From Acidobacteriota bacterium (GTDB lineage: Bacteria > Acidobacteriota > Vicinamibacteria > Vicinamibacterales > UBA823), in contig PBHT01000026.1 in NCBI GenBank assembly GCA_002720285.1, positions 1 through 5,438 of the forward strand: 5,438 nt of DNA. The letters are read 5' to 3'. The number at the start of each line of letters is the position of its first letter. Position 1 is the first letter of the stretch. Made by a program: the position numbers and the translations under genes. This document shows, one piece after another, positions 1 to 5,438 of the stretch. The notes below the pieces were generated by a model, which was not told the DNA's origin, did not search any database, and saw nothing but the letters and a program-made list of their open reading frames with translations.

Positions 1-1120
1 GTACCTGACCCTGGTCGTCACTTGCCACGTAAAGTTCATCCCGACCATCTCGGTCTAAGTCCAGAAGGATAGCTGCGTGCTCAAAGCCTGAGGATTCGGC
101 GTCAATCAACTCCGTCGTCCAACCGTCTTCGCCTGGAAGTAACAGCCAGAGGCCGGCCTTGTAAGTCGCAGCAACTAGCTCCAGAGTGCCATCACCATCA
201 ACGTCACCAGCTGTAAGAAAACGGCAAAGGCGATCGTTCAAAGTGGCTACTACGTTCGGCTCTGCCGATTGGGTGTCGGAATCATAGCGGCGAATTTCGA
301 CTTGGCCCCCTGAGACCGCCTCAACCGACACATAGAGTTCATCGCGCCCATCACCGTCAACATCTTCCACTAAAATCTCTTTAGCGTGACGTAAACCGAG
401 GTCTACCACTTCCACGCGTCCTTCCCCTGCTGCCGGCGTGTATCGTACAACTTTGCCTGGCTGGGACGTGCCATCCACCGCGTTCGGAGCCGTGGCGGTT
501 GCATAAATCTCAAGCAATCCGTCACCGTCCAAATCGCCGAGTTCAATCTCGTGCACCACCTTATTCGGTTCACGATCGAGTTCATCTATGGAAAAGCCAC
601 CTGAGCCGTCAGGCCTTACCACCGCTACAACTCCCTGATCATGCGTTGCCACGGCGATGGCAGCTGAACCATCGCCGTAAATGTCACCCACCTCGGCGTC
701 TCGCATCCGGCTGAATGCCCCGCCAAAATCAGCTTCCCACAACGTTTCACTAGTCCCATCAGTCTTCCAGAGCTTCACGGCAGCGTTCATTCCTCCGAGA
801 GTTAGGATACCCTCAGCCCCGTCACCGTCTCGGTAGACCATCGCTTTATGAAACACGTTGCTATCGGGATCCTCGAGGACACGATGGGTCCACTTATTCC
901 CCTGACGCGTCAGAATTCCTAGGCGGGCAGGCAGAGGCTTTGGTGAACCATCCTCGTTTTCACCTAAAGCAGCTAACGCTAGAACGAGGGCAGCGTCCCC
1001 TCCACCAACGACTCCACTAAGGGGAGGGTCCTGCTGATTACTTCCGGCACAGGCACAGAAAAAGGAGGTTGCGACTAATAGAACGAACGGGCAACTTTCT
1101 GAGGTCCTAGTCATGTTCAT
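1..1120 (-). CDS. FG-GAP/VCBS-repeat beta-propeller lipoprotein (C-terminus cut off by window start)
   Basis: Reading the minus strand from ATG at 1120 gives an uninterrupted frame of 373 residues that runs off the window at base 1. Residues 1-24 look like an export signal: T4 and R5, a hydrophobic stretch at 11-21, then a possible lipobox F21-C22-A23-C24, which would lipidate C24; the phenylalanine at -3 is unusual. The rest contains calcium-loop motifs of the DxDxDG type spaced about 50-57 residues apart: R97-G101 (degenerate), D146-G151 (degenerate), D196-G201, D253-G258, D306-G311 and D354-G359. Most are followed by hydrophobic strands such as ELYV. With an extra start near 41 this fits about seven blades of an integrin-alpha-like propeller. 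Family knowledge suggests a surface or periplasmic binding or scaffold role; no catalytic residues are visible and the ligand is unknown. An in-frame stop lies at 1202-1204. The second ATG (M3, 1114) is an alternative start. Only a weak AGGA, 12 bases upstream, could serve as ribosome-binding site. Confidence 0.88.
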   Translation of the reverse strand, partial: MNMTRTSESCPFVLLVATSFFCACAGSNQQDPPLSGVVGGGDAALVLALAALGENEDGSPKPLPARLGILTRQGNKWTHRVLEDPDSNVFHKAMVYRDGDGAEGILTLGGMNAAVKLWKTDGTSETLWEADFGGAFSRMRDAEVGDIYGDGSAAIAVATHDQGVVAVVRPDGSGGFSIDELDREPNKVVHEIELGDLDGDGLLEIYATATAPNAVDGTSQPGKVVRYTPAAGEGRVEVVDLGLRHAKEILVEDVDGDGRDELYVSVEAVSGGQVEIRRYDSDTQSAEPNVVATLNDRLCRFLTAGDVDGDGTLELVAATYKAGLWLLLPGEDGWTTELIDAESSGFEHAAILLDLDRDGRDELYVASDDQGQV

Positions 1121-1138
1121 AGCCGGCTCAGGTCCTAG
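1102..1138. repeat. 9-bp direct repeat AGGTCCTAG flanking the lipoprotein start codon
   Basis: AGGTCCTAG occurs at 1102-1110 and again at 1130-1138, start points 28 bases apart. One copy lies within codons 5-7 of the minus-strand lipoprotein gene and the other just upstream of its ATG (1120-1118). On the minus strand the upstream copy supplies the AGGA that is the only Shine-Dalgarno-like sequence near this start. It may be an operator-like repeat or chance. Confidence 0.4.
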
Positions 1139-1292
1139 AGCACAAGGGGTTGGATCAAGGCTCGGATCTTCGCTAAGACGAAGCCACCCTCCACAGTCTA
1201 GTTACTGTCTTCAAACTCCACAATTAAATCCCACGAACTATCCAAGCTCTCGCCCTAACGACTCTTAGTGCCAGAATCCTGCCACGTTACTG

Positions 1293-1303
1293 ATTGATTC
1301 AAT
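1293..1303. promoter_or_regulatory. Perfect 11-bp palindrome ATTGATTCAAT, possible operator
   Basis: ATTGA, one central T, and TCAAT form a perfect inverted repeat in the divergent intergenic region. It is immediately followed by a tandem TAATCG TAATCG (1303-1308 and 1309-1314) and lies 21 bases centre-to-centre plus a few from a second palindrome at 1317-1329. Position between two divergent genes and the helical-scale spacing fit a transcription-factor site, but no known consensus is recognised. Confidence 0.35.
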
Positions 1304-1314
1304 AATCGTAATCG
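1303..1314. repeat. Tandem hexamer TAATCG x2
   Basis: Two exact adjacent copies of TAATCG sit between the two palindromes of the divergent intergenic region. They are too short to be significant alone; listed because they belong to a cluster of symmetric AT-rich elements. Confidence 0.4.
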
Positions 1315-1316
1315 AG

Positions 1317-1329
1317 TTCTTACTAAGAA
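1317..1329. promoter_or_regulatory. Perfect 13-bp palindrome TTCTTACTAAGAA, possible operator
   Basis: TTCTTA and TAAGAA are exact reverse complements around a single C. It lies about 100 bases upstream of the namZ start and about 200 bases upstream of the lipoprotein start, in the most AT-rich part of the intergenic region. It has the size and symmetry of a dimeric regulator site; which regulator and which gene it controls cannot be told from the window. Confidence 0.4.
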
Positions 1330-1416
1330 TTTGCGTACTCTTCTCAACACGCGATCAGAAGTGAGCAATCCCCCCCTTGGGACTGATGTTCTGAAACTAA
1401 GAGTTGCACCAAGTCG

Positions 1417-1422
1417 TATAAT
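1417..1422 (+). promoter_or_regulatory. Consensus -10 element TATAAT of namZ; predicts a leaderless transcript
   Basis: TATAAT is a perfect sigma70 -10 hexamer whose last T is six bases before the GTG at 1429. The usual -10 to start-site distance would place transcription start at or within a base or two of the GTG. No Shine-Dalgarno sequence is present in the six bases between. No good -35 is seen 16-18 bases upstream; the region there reads CTGAAACT. Leaderless genes in several bacterial groups show exactly this arrangement. Confidence 0.55.
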
Positions 1423-1428
1423 GCAAGC

Positions 1429-2580
1429 GTGCCTGTCACGCTCGGCTTGGATTCACTCGGGGCTTCCGGCCGATTATCCAATCAGCGCGTAGGACTAGTC
1501 AGCAACCTGGCCTCCCTCGATCGTCATTTCCAGCACGCGGCCAAGGTAGTGGTTAACTCAGGTGCAAGGCTAACCGCTCTTTTTGGTCCACAACACGGTT
1601 TCACATCGGACCGTCAAGACAATATGGTCGAGACGCCTCACGAGCACGACGAGCACCACTTGGTTCCAGTCTATTCCCTTTATAGCGAGACCCGGACTCC
1701 AACCACCGAAATGCTCAATGGGATTGACCTGATGGTCATTGACCTTCCAGACATCGGCACGCGCGTGTACACCTATGCATCGACAATGGCTAACTGTCTT
1801 CGTGCGTGCCGTGAACACGGCATCCCAGCAATCGTCACAGATCGACCGAACCCGATCGATGGTGTCACTGTCGAGGGTCCGATGCTTGAGTCTGGATGGA
1901 CCTCATTTGTGGGTCAGTTCCCGATTCCGCTCCGACACGGCCTGACGATGGGAGAACTGGCTGAGCTCTTCAACTCAGAATTTGGTGTTGGCGCCGAGCT
2001 CGAGATTGTGCCAATGACCGGTTGGAATCGTGCGATGTATTTTGACAATACGGGACTGCCATGGGTAATGCCGTCGCCGAACCTCCCTACACTCGAGAGC
2101 CTCATCGTGTATCCGGGCATGGTATTACTTGAGGGAACCAACCTGTCAGAGGGACGTGGCACCACCCGTCCATTCGAATTGTTTGGTGCCCCCTGGTTAC
2201 ACGGCGAGCAATTAGCAATCCACCTAAACGACTTGGAACTCCCTGGTGTACGGTTCCGCCCTACAAGATTTGAGCCGACATTTCAGAAACATGCTGGTAC
2301 TGCCTGTGCAGGCTGCCAGATCCACGTTGTCGACCGTCAGCGGTATGGTTCCGTCAAAACTACGTTGGCCATTCTTGATGCCTGCCGGAAAATGGCCCCT
2401 GATCAATTTGCGTGGAAAGAGCCACCTTACGAATATGAGTATGAACGCATGCCAATCGACCTACTCTGGGGTTCTGACCGACTTCGAACATATCTCGATA
2501 CAAGCAGGTCCGTGGCAGATGCCCATGCGGAAGGGTTAGACGATTTTTTGAAGATCAGGGAAAGATATCTGCTGTATTGA
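1429..2580 (+). CDS. namZ: Exo-beta-N-acetylmuramidase NamZ-like (DUF1343, GH171)
   Basis: The 383-residue protein matches the DUF1343/NamZ family along its whole length. NamZ removes N-acetylmuramic acid from the non-reducing end of peptidoglycan fragments, in cell-wall recycling. Hallmarks seen: LFGPQHG at 51-57 (a Q variant of GPEHG) with QDNM at 63-66, PVYSLY 80-85, DIGTRVYTY 108-116, DRPNP 138-142, PIPLRHGLTMGELA 165-178, GLPWVMPSPN 209-218, EGTNLSEGRGTTRPFE 235-250, GAPW 253-256, GSD 348-350 and the terminal YLLY. The first part is the N-terminal catalytic domain and roughly 255-383 the C-terminal domain. There is no signal peptide: the protein begins almost directly with the GLD motif (6-8), which suggests a cytoplasmic enzyme, although many relatives are exported. 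GTG is the only usable start, because the frame is closed by TGA at 1384-1386; the ATG at 1421 is in another frame. No terminator follows. Exact substrate is not testable here. Confidence 0.93.
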   Translation: MPVTLGLDSLGASGRLSNQRVGLVSNLASLDRHFQHAAKVVVNSGARLTALFGPQHGFTSDRQDNMVETPHEHDEHHLVPVYSLYSETRTPTTEMLNGIDLMVIDLPDIGTRVYTYASTMANCLRACREHGIPAIVTDRPNPIDGVTVEGPMLESGWTSFVGQFPIPLRHGLTMGELAELFNSEFGVGAELEIVPMTGWNRAMYFDNTGLPWVMPSPNLPTLESLIVYPGMVLLEGTNLSEGRGTTRPFELFGAPWLHGEQLAIHLNDLELPGVRFRPTRFEPTFQKHAGTACAGCQIHVVDRQRYGSVKTTLAILDACRKMAPDQFAWKEPPYEYEYERMPIDLLWGSDRLRTYLDTSRSVADAHAEGLDDFLKIRERYLLY

Positions 2581-2674
2581 GTGTTTTTTGGTAACAGTGC
2601 TGGCCGTTGAGCAACATCCTTTCTGCTTTTCCAGAGTCACAGTGTGCAGCCACCTGCAAGGCCCTTATGAGCCT

Positions 2675-2703
2675 TTGACTCAGGCCATGTGAGACAGTAC
2701 GAT
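2675..2703 (+). promoter_or_regulatory. Sigma70-type promoter TTGACT-N17-TACGAT for the amidohydrolase unit
   Basis: TTGACT (2675-2680, 5 of 6 to consensus) and TACGAT (2698-2703, 4 of 6 including the key T, A and final T) are separated by the optimal 17 bases. Predicted transcription start is about 2709-2711, giving a leader of roughly 50 bases before the ATG at 2763. It probably drives the amidohydrolase, AHSA1 and flavoprotein genes together. Confidence 0.5.
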
Positions 2704-2724
2704 CCGATCCTTTCGCTTCGGACG

Positions 2725-2741
2725 ACTCCCCGCACGGGAGT
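2725..2741 (+). promoter_or_regulatory. Leader hairpin ACTCCC/GGGAGT upstream of the amidohydrolase
   Basis: Six perfectly paired bases (2725-2730 with 2736-2741) enclose a 5-base loop inside the predicted 5' leader. The 3' arm carries GGGAG, the only Shine-Dalgarno-like stretch before the ATG, but it lies 22 bases upstream, too far for a standard site. The hairpin may affect mRNA stability or be chance; there is no T-tract. Confidence 0.3.
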
Positions 2742-2762
2742 ACGTCGACCGACTCTAGCGTA

Positions 2763-4325
2763 ATGCCAAGTATTCAGAACTCGCCCTCCACGTATCTTGC
2801 CCGCCGCTTTACCGTGGTGGCACAACTCATTGCCGCGATTCTAATCGGAAGTAGTGTTGTCAAGACCACCACACAGAATGCGGCACAAGAACCCGCCCAC
2901 GGCGAAGCTGTCGAGCGACTGATGATCACCAACGCCATGGTGATTTACGGCAACGGTCGCCCTCCGTTTGGCCCGGTAGACATCGTCGTTGAAGACGGAC
3001 TCATAACACGCGTCGGGACCTGGACAACTGGTAGCGCACGTATACCCGACGCTGTAATTGACGCGACCGGGAAATACGTCATGCCCGGAATCATTAACAC
3101 CCACATGCACTGGCACGAATGGCGCGTACCCTCGATCCCTCAGTCGATTCAGTATGAACGCAATTTATACCTAGCAGCAGGTGTCACAACTGTCCGCGAA
3201 GTAGGCGGAAACTTCAGAAAATCGAAAATCTGGCAGGCCGAGAGCGCTGCGAACGCAATCGTTTCACCTAGAATTTTAGTTTACGCTCGCCCCGAACTGG
3301 GCACCAATCGAACACCTGAGGAGATACGCATAGGCGTCCGTCAGGCCAAATTAGACGGTGCCGATGGTTTAAAAATTGGCGGACTTGATAGAGACCAGCT
3401 GGAGGCGCTCCTCGGTGAGGCGCATATTCAGGGACTTCGAACCGCTGCACATATCGGGGTAGAAGAAACAACAGCTGCTGATTACATAGAACTGGGAGTT
3501 GGTTCAATCGAACACTTCTATGGAATTGGAGAGGTCGCAATCGATGGTATCCAAGATTTCCCAGCTGACATGAACTATAGCGATGAAACGCACAGATTCG
3601 CCTACGCTGGTGAACTTTTTGCGCAGGCTGATCCAGAAGGATTACGTAAGATTGTCGAATCGATGATCGCGCACAATGTCGGCTGGAGTCCAACACTGTC
3701 GATCTACGAGGCAAGCCGTGACGTTGTGCGAGCTCAAAATCTACCCTGGTATCGCGACTATTTACATCCATCCATGGAAGAGTTTTGGAGACCAGCTCCC
3801 GATCACCACGGGTCCTACTTCGCGGGTTGGACTTCGTCCAACGAAGCTGCTTGGCGCCGGAACTACCGGATTTGGATGGACACGCTCAATCACTTCGGGC
3901 GGCGTGGCGGCCTCATCACTACAGGAGACGACGCTGGCTACATTTATTCGCTGTATGGCTTCGGACTGATCCGTGAGTTGGAACTACACGAGGAAGCGGG
4001 CTTCCACCCGCTGGAAGTTCTGAAACATGCAACTGTCAACGGTGCGCGGATGCTTGGACTCTCGGATAAACTCGGGCGTGTTAGGGTTGGTTACCTTGCT
4101 GACCTACTCGTCGTGAACGGGAATCCGCTGGAAAATCTTCGTCTTCTCAATCCTTATGGCACGAGTGTGAATGTCGATGGCCGAAGCGTTCACGGCGGTG
4201 GAATCGAATGGACGATCAAGGACGGCGTGCCCTACCACGTTCCAACCCTGATGGATGAAGTGCAGCAGATGGTTGACGACGCGCGAAGCAGCAACTGGCA
4301 TAATGTAACATCCGGGCACTCGTAG
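2763..4325 (+). CDS. Exported metal-dependent amidohydrolase (imidazolonepropionase/dipeptidase-like)
   Basis: The 520-residue protein is an amidohydrolase-superfamily TIM-barrel enzyme. The N-terminus has R14-R15 followed by a hydrophobic segment at about 17-33 and a possible cleavage region near 40-43, so export to the periplasm is likely; the RRFT sequence does not fit a Tat motif well. The small beta-domain starts at ERLMITNAMVIYGNG (51-65) and resumes after about 437 with GRVRVGYLADLLVVNGNP. Likely metal ligands in family order: H114 and H116 (HMH motif), K204 in DGLKIGG as the probable carboxylated lysine, H230 (AAHIG), H251 (IEHFYG) and D390 (TGDDAG). All expected ligands are present, so the enzyme should be active with a one- or two-metal site. 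Relatives hydrolyse amides, cyclic imides or dipeptides such as Xaa-Arg and Xaa-Pro; substrate cannot be assigned. No Shine-Dalgarno is well placed before the ATG. Its stop TAG overlaps the ribosome-binding site of the next gene. Confidence 0.9.
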   Translation: MPSIQNSPSTYLARRFTVVAQLIAAILIGSSVVKTTTQNAAQEPAHGEAVERLMITNAMVIYGNGRPPFGPVDIVVEDGLITRVGTWTTGSARIPDAVIDATGKYVMPGIINTHMHWHEWRVPSIPQSIQYERNLYLAAGVTTVREVGGNFRKSKIWQAESAANAIVSPRILVYARPELGTNRTPEEIRIGVRQAKLDGADGLKIGGLDRDQLEALLGEAHIQGLRTAAHIGVEETTAADYIELGVGSIEHFYGIGEVAIDGIQDFPADMNYSDETHRFAYAGELFAQADPEGLRKIVESMIAHNVGWSPTLSIYEASRDVVRAQNLPWYRDYLHPSMEEFWRPAPDHHGSYFAGWTSSNEAAWRRNYRIWMDTLNHFGRRGGLITTGDDAGYIYSLYGFGLIRELELHEEAGFHPLEVLKHATVNGARMLGLSDKLGRVRVGYLADLLVVNGNPLENLRLLNPYGTSVNVDGRSVHGGGIEWTIKDGVPYHVPTLMDEVQQMVDDARSSNWHNVTSGHS

Positions 4326-4329
4326 GAAA
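4323..4329 (+). promoter_or_regulatory. Ribosome-binding site overlapping the amidohydrolase stop codon
   Basis: TAGGAAA contains AGGA (4324-4327), eight bases before the ATG at 4336. The site uses the last two bases of the amidohydrolase TAG stop, an arrangement that favours translational coupling of the two genes. It is the clearest Shine-Dalgarno sequence in the window. Confidence 0.6.
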
Positions 4330-4335
4330 CAGAGA

Positions 4336-4935
4336 ATGACACGTCAACGGCCGGTCCAGGACTTCAAGGACTTCGTGACAGAGCACAAAGAGCTGATTAC
4401 AGCAGCGCCTGACCGCGTTCTAGCGGCTTTCTTCGATCCGATCGACCTATCAGCCTGGTGGCTCACAACTCGATCCGTGGCTGTTCCACAACCGCTCGGC
4501 GTTTATGCGGTGGAATGGAAACCTACGGCGTTTCGGGACCCAATACTGGGTCCGCTGGGCGGCGCCTTTCACGGCACCGTGATGGAGTATCGAGCCAATA
4601 GGGAATTCTTCGTTGCTAATGCTTTCTGGCTGCCCCCAGAGGGCCCACCTCTTGGACCGATGGCGCTTCAAGTTACCTGCCGAGTTGAAGGCCCCGGTAC
4701 ACGTGTGCAGGTCCGTCAGAGTGGCCGTGGTTTGGGTGAGCGTTGGGAACGTTACTACAGTGTTATTGAATCGGGTTGGGTTACATCTCTCCAGTCGCTG
4801 AAGGCTTACATAGAAACTGCGCCGAAGCGCGTGGTCCCACCGGTAACCAGCGCGGTTGACAAGAAACCCATGGCTCGTATTGAAGAGCTAACAACAACGT
4901 CCCGGGCAGTGAAACACGCCCGTCGACGGTCCTAG
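4336..4935 (+). CDS. AHSA1/SRPBCC (START-like) domain protein
   Basis: The 199-residue protein shows the pattern of the activator-of-Hsp90-ATPase-homologue-1 (AHSA1) branch of the SRPBCC fold. A first strand at about 15-22 is followed by the helix and signature APDRVLAAFFDPIDLSAWW (24-42), a beta-rich middle with GGAFHGTVMEY (75-85) and LQVTCRVEGPGTRVQVRQSG (111-130), and the long C-terminal helix RWERYYSVIESGWVTSLQSLKAYIE (136-160). Such proteins form a hydrophobic cavity; bacterial members are mostly of unknown function. Residues 161-199 form a basic, probably disordered tail ending KHARRRS, which is extra to the usual 140-160 residue domain. No signal peptide or membrane segment is seen, so it should be cytoplasmic. 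It starts 10 bases after the amidohydrolase and ends in tandem TAG TAG stops, 21 bases before the flavoprotein, so an operon is likely. Confidence 0.82.
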   Translation: MTRQRPVQDFKDFVTEHKELITAAPDRVLAAFFDPIDLSAWWLTTRSVAVPQPLGVYAVEWKPTAFRDPILGPLGGAFHGTVMEYRANREFFVANAFWLPPEGPPLGPMALQVTCRVEGPGTRVQVRQSGRGLGERWERYYSVIESGWVTSLQSLKAYIETAPKRVVPPVTSAVDKKPMARIEELTTTSRAVKHARRRS

Positions 4936-4956
4936 TAGCCTGACTTGACTTCGACG

Positions 4957-5438
4957 ATGGACGCGGACGTCATCATCATCGGTGGTGGCGTCGTCGGGTC
5001 TAGTATCGCTTACCATCTATTGATAGACGGTTTTACTGGCCGTGTTGTCGTTGTCGAGCGTGATCCAACATACGCGAGAGCATCGTCGAACCTAGCGATG
5101 GGTGGCATTCGCCAACAGTTCTCTTCTGCGCTCAACATTCAGCTAGCACAATACAGCATCGACTTTTATACCGATTTCGATCATCGCTTCAGTTTGAAGG
5201 GTTCAGCTGCAGCATCGTTTCAACAACGAGGTTATCTCTTTCTAGTTGACACGAAAGGCCGGGAACGTTTCGAAGCCCGTGTGAAGGAGCAGCATGCCCT
5301 TGGTGCACACGTCTCGCGCCTCTCGGTGGCTGAACTTGAACACCTTGTACCAGGCATGACCGTTGAAGACTTGGAGTTCGGCGTCCTTGGTCCAAATGAC
5401 GGGTATGCAAATCCGAAAGCCGTGCTGGCCGGGTTCCG
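4957..5438 (+). CDS. DAO-family FAD-dependent oxidoreductase, FOXRED1/sarcosine-oxidase-like (C-terminus cut off by window end)
   Basis: From ATG 4957 the frame stays open to the window end, giving 160 residues. The start is the Rossmann dinucleotide-binding strand: DVIIIGGGVVGSSIAYHL with the GxGxxG-type G9-G10-G11-x-x-G14, ending in an acidic residue (E35 in VVVVERD) that would bind the ribose of FAD. Next comes ASSNLAMGGIRQQFSSALNIQLA (about 43-65), the GGIRQQFS signature of FOXRED1-like and sarcosine or dimethylglycine oxidase-like flavoproteins, then QQRGYLFLV (about 89-97) and LGPNDGYANPKAVLAGF at the end. Such enzymes oxidise secondary amines or amino acids; the substrate is set by the missing C-terminal half. 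The ATG is preferred because it begins directly before the Rossmann strand; a TTG at 4945 is the only in-frame alternative before TAG at 4936-4938. It lies in the same frame as the AHSA1 gene. Confidence 0.88.
   Translation, partial: MDADVIIIGGGVVGSSIAYHLLIDGFTGRVVVVERDPTYARASSNLAMGGIRQQFSSALNIQLAQYSIDFYTDFDHRFSLKGSAAASFQQRGYLFLVDTKGRERFEARVKEQHALGAHVSRLSVAELEHLVPGMTVEDLEFGVLGPNDGYANPKAVLAGF

Larger units (their letters stand above)
1121..1428. other. Divergent intergenic region between propeller lipoprotein and namZ
   Basis: These 308 bases separate two genes transcribed away from each other, so promoters for both should lie here. No convincing coding frame is visible. Contents seen: a 9-bp direct repeat reaching into the lipoprotein start, an AT-rich patch at about 1291-1331 with two palindromes and a tandem hexamer, a run of seven C at 1370-1376, and a TATAAT next to the namZ start. 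For the minus gene a poor pair can be drawn (TTGAAT at 1302-1297 and a GATTCT-like -10 about 18 bases on), too weak to call as a promoter. Confidence 0.7.
2581..2762. other. Intergenic region between namZ and the amidohydrolase gene
   Basis: This 182-base gap holds a T6 run at 2584-2589 just after the namZ stop but no GC-rich stem before it, so I do not call an intrinsic terminator. Two small hairpins can form: TGCAG/CTGCA with a 4-base loop (2645-2658) and AAGGC/GCCTT (2659-2675). Neither is followed by a T-tract. A sigma70-like promoter occupies 2675-2703. Confidence 0.6.

Noticed and set aside
403..714. Short open frames on both strands (about 60-71 codons) inside the propeller gene
   Set aside because: They overlap the long minus-strand propeller frame, have no family features, and read as low-complexity R/P/H-rich shadows.
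1370..1381. C7 run and CCCTTGGG as a regulatory element
   Set aside because: Short low-complexity sequence with only a 3-bp symmetric arm; no support beyond composition.
1570..2406. Short open frames on both strands inside namZ
   Set aside because: They lie within a full-length, well-matched NamZ frame and show no recognisable motifs.
2581..2606. T6 run after the namZ stop as an intrinsic terminator
   Set aside because: No GC-rich stem precedes the T run, so the terminator requirement is not met.
2637..2825. 62-codon minus-strand frame over the namZ-amidohydrolase gap
   Set aside because: It overlaps the amidohydrolase start and the predicted promoter, and has no family features.
3268..3771. 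167-codon minus-strand open frame inside the amidohydrolase
   Set aside because: It is antisense to the conserved metal-binding region, including K204, H230 and H251, so codon constraint from the real gene explains it.
5189..5410. 73-codon minus-strand frame near the window end
   Set aside because: It is antisense to the flavoprotein, which has clear FAD-binding and family signatures on the plus strand.

Overview
This is a bacterial chromosomal window of five protein-coding genes, two of which run off its edges. GC looks moderate, a little above half by eye and not counted. A Sec-type lipoprotein and a second exported enzyme suggest a Gram-negative-like envelope. An FG-GAP propeller lipoprotein, a NamZ/DUF1343 hydrolase, a periplasmic amidohydrolase and a FOXRED1-like flavoprotein together would fit an uncultivated marine or soil lineage such as Acidobacteriota. 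That placement is a guess from gene content. I see no rRNA, tRNA, CRISPR array, insertion sequence or phage gene.

Layout. Positions 1-1120 (minus strand) hold the N-terminal 373 residues of a calcium-binding FG-GAP/VCBS beta-propeller lipoprotein, cut by the window start. Positions 1121-1428 are a divergent intergenic region containing an AT-rich patch with two perfect palindromes and a tandem hexamer. It ends in a perfect TATAAT six bases before the GTG of the next gene. Positions 1429-2580 (plus) encode a NamZ-type exo-beta-N-acetylmuramidase (DUF1343, GH171) without a signal peptide. Positions 2581-2762 form a gap with a good sigma70-like promoter. From there a compact plus-strand set follows: an exported metal-dependent amidohydrolase (2763-4325), an AHSA1/SRPBCC protein (4336-4935) and the N-terminus of a DAO-family FAD-dependent oxidoreductase (4957 to the window end), with gaps of 10 and 21 bases.

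How they may work together. The last three genes look like one transcription unit driven from about 2675-2703. The namZ gene appears to have its own promoter and may be transcribed as a leaderless mRNA. A shared theme of salvage of cell-wall or amino-acid-type compounds (muramic sugar release, amide or peptide hydrolysis, amine or amino-acid oxidation) is possible but speculative, because the amidohydrolase and flavoenzyme substrates cannot be read from sequence. I found no clearly new biological system. The items most worth a second look are the leaderless-type start of namZ and the palindrome cluster in the divergent region.
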